A stretch of 64,000 nt of DNA from an uncultured bacterium (GTDB lineage: Bacteria; Pseudomonadota; Gammaproteobacteria; Burkholderiales; Burkholderiaceae_E): NCBI GenBank assembly GCA_903907905.1, contig CAIVPX010000187.1:19080-83079 (forward strand). Direction: 5' to 3'. The translations under genes were made by a program, and so were the position numbers. Shown piece after piece: positions 59,952 through 64,000 of the stretch. Under the pieces are notes generated by a model that saw only the letters and a program-made list of their open reading frames with translations, did not search any database and had not been told where the DNA came from. Every line of letters begins with the position of its first letter. The first letter of the stretch is position 1.

Positions 59952-60755
59952 ATGGGCCCACGCCCTCTCGTTGTCGGCAACTGGAAGATGAACGGAACCG
60001 TCGCGTTCGCCGGGGCGCTGCTTGCCGATCTCCTGGCGGGCTTGCGCGAAGCGTCCGAGCCGGGTACTCCGCTGCTCCGGCAGCTTGAGGTGGCCGTGTG
60101 CCCGCCCTATCCCTACCTGGCGCTTGCCCGCGAGCGTCTGGTGGGCACGGCGGTGGCGGTGGGCGCCCAAACTGTCTGCGCCCAGGGCGACGGGGCTTAT
60201 ACCGGCGAAGTGTCAGCGGCCATGCTGGCTGATCTAGGTTGCGCCTGGGTCATTGTGGGGCACTCCGAGCGGCGCAGCCTGTTCGGCGAAGATGATGCGC
60301 AGGTGGCGGCCAAGGCCGCATCGGCGCTGGGCGCGGGGCTGGGTGCCATTGTTTGCGTGGGCGAGACGCTTGCCGAGCGCGAGCGCGGCGCGGCCGAGTC
60401 GGTGCTTGCGCGGCAGCTGGCAGTGCTGTCTGCGTTGCTGGCCAGTGCCGATCCGGCGCGGCTGGTCATCGCCTACGAGCCGGTCTGGGCGATCGGTACG
60501 GGGCGTAGCGCCAGTCCCCAACAGGCCGGCGAAATGCACGCGTTCATTCGCGCCCGATTGACTGCCCACGGGGCGAGCGGGGCGGTGCGGCTGTTGTATG
60601 GCGGCAGTGTCAAGCCCGATAACGCCGAGGCTTTGTTCTCGGTGGCGGGTATTGATGGAGGCCTCATCGGCGGGGCTTCCCTCAAGGCTGCCGACTTTCT
60701 CGATATCTGTCGTGCGGCAGCCAGGGCGGCCCGCGCACCTTCTGGAGTTCACTAA
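59952..60755 (+). CDS. tpiA: Triosephosphate isomerase
   Basis: Interconverts dihydroxyacetone phosphate and glyceraldehyde 3-phosphate. About 267 residues. Active-site segments: GNWKMNG (Lys), WVIVGHSERR (His), and AYEPVWAIGTGRSAS (catalytic Glu with the mobile loop), plus the phosphate-binding YGGSVKPDNA and DGGLIGGASL. Start ATG 59952 is within family distance of the GNWKMNG motif; the open frame extends far upstream inside pssA. A TATACT box at 59913-59918 could be its promoter. The stop overlaps the secG ATG (TAATG). Confidence 0.96.
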   Translation: MGPRPLVVGNWKMNGTVAFAGALLADLLAGLREASEPGTPLLRQLEVAVCPPYPYLALARERLVGTAVAVGAQTVCAQGDGAYTGEVSAAMLADLGCAWVIVGHSERRSLFGEDDAQVAAKAASALGAGLGAIVCVGETLAERERGAAESVLARQLAVLSALLASADPARLVIAYEPVWAIGTGRSASPQQAGEMHAFIRARLTAHGASGAVRLLYGGSVKPDNAEALFSVAGIDGGLIGGASLKAADFLDICRAAARAARAPSGVH

Positions 60756-61117
60756 TGGTCTGGCTCTCAACCCTTCTCACCGTCGTACAGGTCGTTGCCG
60801 CACTCGGCGTCATCGTGCTGGTCCTTATCCAGCACGGGAAAGGCGCTGACATGGGCGCAGCCTTCGGCTCGGGTTCCTCGGGCAGCCTGTTTGGCGCGAC
60901 GGGATCAGCCAACTTTCTCAGTCGGGCTACCGCCGCGCTGGCGACTGTCTTTTTCGTTGCCACGCTTGGGCTGGCATTTGCGGGGCACCAGCGTCCGCAG
61001 GCGCCTCGAAGCGTGATGGAAGGCGGCAAGTCGCCTGCGGCCAGCGACATTCCGGATTCGCGCGCCCCCGCGGCGACAGGCGAAAAAAGTGCGCCTGCGG
61101 GCGACATTCCAAAATGA
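60755..61117 (+). CDS. secG: Protein translocase subunit SecG
   Basis: Two-helix accessory subunit of the SecYEG translocon. 120 residues: first helix LLTVVQVVAALGVIVLVLIQ, the conserved HGKGADMGAAFGSGSSGSLFGATGSANFLSRAT loop, second helix ATVFFVATLGLAFAG, then a polar Pro/Ala-rich tail. It overlaps tpiA by one base, an arrangement widespread in proteobacteria, and precedes the tRNA-Leu gene. Confidence 0.94.
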   Translation: MVWLSTLLTVVQVVAALGVIVLVLIQHGKGADMGAAFGSGSSGSLFGATGSANFLSRATAALATVFFVATLGLAFAGHQRPQAPRSVMEGGKSPAASDIPDSRAPAATGEKSAPAGDIPK

Positions 61118-61130
61118 AACAGGTTACAAT
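61101..61130 (+). promoter_or_regulatory. Likely promoter of tRNA-Leu and possibly nuo
   Basis: GCGACA (61101-61106) and TACAAT (61125-61130) are 18 bases apart. The -35 matches four of six consensus bases and overlaps the end of secG. It lies about 97 bases upstream of the tRNA. Confidence 0.45.
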
Positions 61131-61226
61131 CTAGGGCTAATTGCCTTCGGTTCTTGCAGCGGTGTTTCGGCGGGGATTCCTCACCCGGCCAGTTTAACGG
61201 GGCACCTGCACGCTCGAGTCGATCAA

Positions 61227-61311
61227 GCCGACGTGGTGAAATTGGTAGACACGCTATCTTGAGGGGGTAGTGGCGAAAGCTGTGCGAGTTCGAGTCTCGC
61301 CGTCGGCACCA
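61227..61311 (+). tRNA. tRNA-Leu, anticodon GAG
   Basis: An 85-base cloverleaf with a seven-pair acceptor (GCCGACG with CGTCGGC), D arm GTG...CAC with GGTAGA loop, anticodon stem CTATC/GGTAG with loop TTGAGGG (anticodon GAG, reading CUC and CUU), a long class II variable arm (TGGCGAAAGCTGTGC region), T arm with TTCGAGTC, and encoded CCA. The long variable arm fits tRNA-Leu. Confidence 0.95.
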
Positions 61312-61390
61312 GGCAACCCCGCATAGACGGGGGCAATAGAGCGTCGAGCGTTTCGGGTCTTTGCGGGCCGGTTCGCATCGTCGTACAGGG

Positions 61391-61765
61391 ATGGGATCGA
61401 TCGTCGTGCTGCACGAAAACTACCTGCCGGTACTATTGTTCATTCTTGTGGGCATTGGTGTCGGCATCGGTCCAATGCTGCTGGGCCGCTTGCTCGGTCC
61501 TTCCCGGCCCGACGCGGCAAAACTGTCCCCTTACGAGTGCGGCTTCGAGGCCTTCGAAGACGCGCGCATGCAGTTCGACGTGCGCTACTACCTCGTCGCC
61601 ATTCTCTTCATCCTGTTCGATCTCGAAATCGCCTTTCTCTTTCCCTGGGCGGTGTCGCTTGGCACGATCGGGTTTGTCGGTTTTCTCGCCATGATGGTTT
61701 TTCTCGGCATCCTGGTCGTGGGCTTCATCTACGAATGGAAGAAGGGCGCCCTCGACTGGGAGTGA
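61391..61765 (+). CDS. nuoA: NADH-quinone oxidoreductase subunit A
   Basis: About 124 residues, three membrane helices. Conserved features are [43 protein letters not shown] and the C-terminal [13 protein letters not shown]. Start ATG 61391 or GTG 61406 are both possible; the GTG has a better-spaced GGGA. It is the first gene of the nuo cluster, encoding complex I of the respiratory chain. Confidence 0.95.
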   Translation: MGSIVVLHENYLPVLLFILVGIGVGIGPMLLGRLLGPSRPDAAKLSPYECGFEAFEDARMQFDVRYYLVAILFILFDLEIAFLFPWAVSLGTIGFVGFLAMMVFLGILVVGFIYEWKKGALDWE

Positions 61766-61800
61766 TCCCCGGGGTCTTGCAAAGGTCGGAGTGACGTGCG

Positions 61801-62277
61801 ATGAGCATCGAAGGGGTTCTGAACCAAGGCTTTGTCACCACGCAGGTGGACAAGCTTGTCAATTGGACCCGCACCGGATCGCTCTGGCCCATGACCTTCG
61901 GGCTGGCCTGTTGCGCGGTCGAAATGATGCATGCCGGGGCCTCGCGCTACGACCTTGACCGGTTCGGTGTGGTGTTTCGGCCCAGCCCCCGACAGTCCGA
62001 CGTCATGATCGTGGCCGGCACCCTCTGCAACAAAATGGCCCCGGCGCTTCGCAAGGTCTATGACCAGATGGCGGAGCCGCGTTGGGTCATCTCGATGGGG
62101 TCCTGTGCCAACGGCGGGGGCTACTACCACTATTCCTATTCAGTGGTCAGGGGTTGCGATCGCATCGTGCCGGTCGATGTGTACGTCCCGGGGTGCCCGC
62201 CTACGGCCGAGGCCCTCATGTACGGCATCATTCAGCTGCAGCGCAAGATCAGGCGCACCTACACCATTGCCCGCTGA
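61801..62277 (+). CDS. nuoB: NADH-quinone oxidoreductase subunit B
   Basis: Carries the terminal [4Fe-4S] cluster N2 of complex I. 158 residues. All four ligand Cys are present: Cys37 and Cys38 ([10 protein letters not shown]), Cys102 ([12 protein letters not shown]) and Cys132 ([11 protein letters not shown]). The start is 35 bases after nuoA. Confidence 0.97.
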   Translation: MSIEGVLNQGFVTTQVDKLVNWTRTGSLWPMTFGLACCAVEMMHAGASRYDLDRFGVVFRPSPRQSDVMIVAGTLCNKMAPALRKVYDQMAEPRWVISMGSCANGGGYYHYSYSVVRGCDRIVPVDVYVPGCPPTAEALMYGIIQLQRKIRRTYTIAR

Positions 62278-62286
62278 GCCCGCGCC

Positions 62287-62883
62287 ATGACCCGACTTGA
62301 AACACTCAAGGCCCGCCTGCTCGAGGTGATGGGGCATCGGACCGTCTCGCTCGACGAGCGACTGGGTGAACTCACGCTCGTGGTCGCGGCGTCGCATTAC
62401 CTCGAAGCGGCCCGGTTGCTGCGAGACGACGCCGGGCTGGGGTTTGATACGCTCATCGACCTCTGTGGCCTCGACTATTCCGCGTATGGCAACGGCGCTT
62501 ACCAGGGCGCCCGGTTCGCATCGGTCGTACACCTTCTGTCGGTCGAGCACAATTGGCGCCTGCGCCTGCGCGTGTTCTGTCCCGATGACGATTTCCCGTT
62601 GGTGGCGTCGTTGATCGAGGTCTGGCCGGCGGTGGGCTGGTTCGAGCGCGAAGCCTTCGACCTGTTTGGCATCGTCTTCGAAGGTCACCCCGATCTGCGT
62701 CGTCTGCTTACCGATTACGGCTTCGTCGGGCACCCCTTCCGCAAAGATTTCCCCATTTCCGGTCATGTCGAGATGCGCTACGACCCCGAGCAGCGCCGGG
62801 TGATCTATCAGCCCGTCTCGATCGAGCCGCGCGAAATCACGCCTCGCATCATTCGTGAAGACGGTTACGGGCAGGGGCGCTGA
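62287..62883 (+). CDS. nuoC: NADH-quinone oxidoreductase subunit C
   Basis: Peripheral arm subunit of complex I. 198 residues, a separate NuoC rather than the NuoCD fusion of E. coli. Signature [42 protein letters not shown]. It starts 9 bases after nuoB and is followed by nuoD. Confidence 0.97.
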   Translation: MTRLETLKARLLEVMGHRTVSLDERLGELTLVVAASHYLEAARLLRDDAGLGFDTLIDLCGLDYSAYGNGAYQGARFASVVHLLSVEHNWRLRLRVFCPDDDFPLVASLIEVWPAVGWFEREAFDLFGIVFEGHPDLRRLLTDYGFVGHPFRKDFPISGHVEMRYDPEQRRVIYQPVSIEPREITPRIIREDGYGQGR

Positions 62884-62893
62884 GGCACGGCAT

Positions 62894-64000
62894 ATGGCTG
62901 AAATTCGCAACTACACGCTCAACTTCGGTCCGCAGCACCCTGCGGCTCACGGGGTGCTCCGCCTGGTGCTCGAACTTGACGGCGAGGTGGTTCAGCGCGC
63001 CGACCCGCATATCGGATTACTCCACCGCGCCACCGAAAAGCTCGCCGAGACGCGCACCTTCATTCAGAGCGTGCCGTACATGGATCGGCTCGACTACGTG
63101 TCGATGATGTGCAACGAGCACGCCTATGTCATGGCGATCGAAAAGCTGCTGGGCGTCGAGGTGCCGCTGCGGGCGCAGTACATCCGCGTCATGTTCGACG
63201 AAATCACCCGCGTGCTCAACCACCTGCTCTGGATTGGCGCGCACGGTCTCGACGTCGGCGCCATGGCGGTCTTTCTCTATGCGTTTCGCGAGCGCGAAGA
63301 CCTCATGGACTGCTATGAGGCGGTGTCGGGGGCTCGCATGCACGCGGCTTACTACCGCCCGGGCGGTGTCTATCGCGACTTGCCCGATGTCATGCCCAAG
63401 CATGTGGCCTCCAAAATCCGCAACGAAGCGGCGGTGCGTGCGCTCAATCGTAACCGCGAGGGCTCGCTGCTCGATTTCATCGAAGACTTCACCAATCGTT
63501 TCCCCGGCTATGTCGACGAGTACGAAACCTTGCTCACCGACAACCGCATCTGGAAGCAACGCCTGGTCGGTGTGGGCGTGGTCGACCCCGATCGTGCCAA
63601 GGCGCTGGGCTTTACGGGGCCCATGCTTCGTGGCTCGGGTGTCGAATGGGATCTGCGCAAGAAGCAGCCTTACGAGGTCTACGACCTGCTCGACTTTGAC
63701 GTGCCGGTTGGCCGCAACGGCGACTGCTACGACCGGTATCTCGTGCGGGTCGAAGAAATGCGCCAGAGTAACCGCATCATCCGTCAGTGCGTCGAATGGT
63801 TGCGCAACCACCCCGGCCCGGTCATGTCCGACAGCCACAAGGTGGCGCCGCCCTCGCGCGTCGACATGAAGTCCAACATGGAAGAGCTGATCCATCATTT
63901 CAAGCTCTTCACCGAGGGCTTCCATGTGCCTGAGGGCGAGGCCTACGCCGGCATCGAACACCCCAAGGGCGAATTCGGGATCTACCTGGTGGCCGATGGG
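62894..64000 (+). CDS. nuoD: NADH-quinone oxidoreductase subunit D (3' end cut by window)
   Basis: Begins [30 protein letters not shown], the conserved NuoD start with the quinone-pocket His residues, and the frame is open to the last base (369 codons, no stop). [23 protein letters not shown] and the [16 protein letters not shown] segment at the window edge confirm the family. Full-length NuoD has about 417 residues, so roughly 50 are missing. It starts 10 bases after nuoC. Confidence 0.96.
   Translation, partial: MAEIRNYTLNFGPQHPAAHGVLRLVLELDGEVVQRADPHIGLLHRATEKLAETRTFIQSVPYMDRLDYVSMMCNEHAYVMAIEKLLGVEVPLRAQYIRVMFDEITRVLNHLLWIGAHGLDVGAMAVFLYAFREREDLMDCYEAVSGARMHAAYYRPGGVYRDLPDVMPKHVASKIRNEAAVRALNRNREGSLLDFIEDFTNRFPGYVDEYETLLTDNRIWKQRLVGVGVVDPDRAKALGFTGPMLRGSGVEWDLRKKQPYEVYDLLDFDVPVGRNGDCYDRYLVRVEEMRQSNRIIRQCVEWLRNHPGPVMSDSHKVAPPSRVDMKSNMEELIHHFKLFTEGFHVPEGEAYAGIEHPKGEFGIYLVADG

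Overview
This 64 kb window is a GC-rich stretch of core chromosome from a betaproteobacterium, most likely order Burkholderiales. The evidence is gene order and lineage-typical genes: scpB-rluB followed by rimP-nusA-infB-rbfA-truB-typA, a DUF3460 gene beside scpA, rpsF-priB-rpsR-rplI-dnaB, bcp/Mth938-like/alaA/hom/thrC followed by moeA-moaD-moaE, ilvBHC-pssA, and tpiA-secG-tRNA-Leu-nuoABCD. No phage, insertion sequence, integrase, rRNA operon or CRISPR array was found. The genus cannot be named from the sequence alone.

Layout. 1-11 kb: the end of scpB, rluB, then the transcription/translation cluster rimP-nusA-infB-rbfA-truB-typA behind a structured attenuator-like leader. 11-19 kb: a SWIB protein with a histone-H1-like tail, a small membrane protein, a LysR regulator, an AsmA-like protein, a host-attachment-family protein, yaaA, murB, scpA and a DUF3460 gene. 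19-25 kb: rpsF-priB-rpsR-rplI, dnaB, a PIN-PhoH ATPase, a BCP peroxiredoxin and an Mth938-like protein. 25-33 kb: alaA, hom, thrC (interrupted by an in-frame amber codon), an EamA transporter, moeA, moaD, moaE and crcB. 33-34.8 kb: an 885-bp gene-free block made of tandem and inverted repeats, then an old-yellow-enzyme family reductase. 34.9-37.5 kb: clpB behind a heat-shock-like promoter. 37.8-48.4 kb: a Tad/Flp pilus locus (two Flp pilins, prepilin peptidase, an unusual AAA ATPase, CpaB, secretin, small lipoprotein, TadZ, TadA, TadB, TadC, TadD-like TPR lipoprotein). 48.3-55.3 kb: tex, a D-aminoacylase-like amidohydrolase, a large basic-amino-acid decarboxylase and an RDD membrane protein. 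55.6-60.8 kb: ilvB-ilvH-ilvC, pssA, tpiA, secG. 61.2 kb to the end: tRNA-Leu(GAG) and nuoA-nuoB-nuoC-nuoD (cut by the window edge).

Most of the window is housekeeping. The accessory part is the Tad pilus locus, which builds and powers Flp pili: prepilins are processed by the A24 peptidase, polymerised by the TadA ATPase with TadB/TadC and exported through the CpaC/RcpA secretin. No tadE/F/G minor-pilin genes are present in it. The observations most worth a second look are the amber codon in thrC, the inverted-repeat block with back-to-back terminators between crcB and the reductase gene, the extra AAA ATPase in the Tad locus, the SWIB/H1-like fusion and the rimP leader. No clearly undescribed multi-gene system was found.
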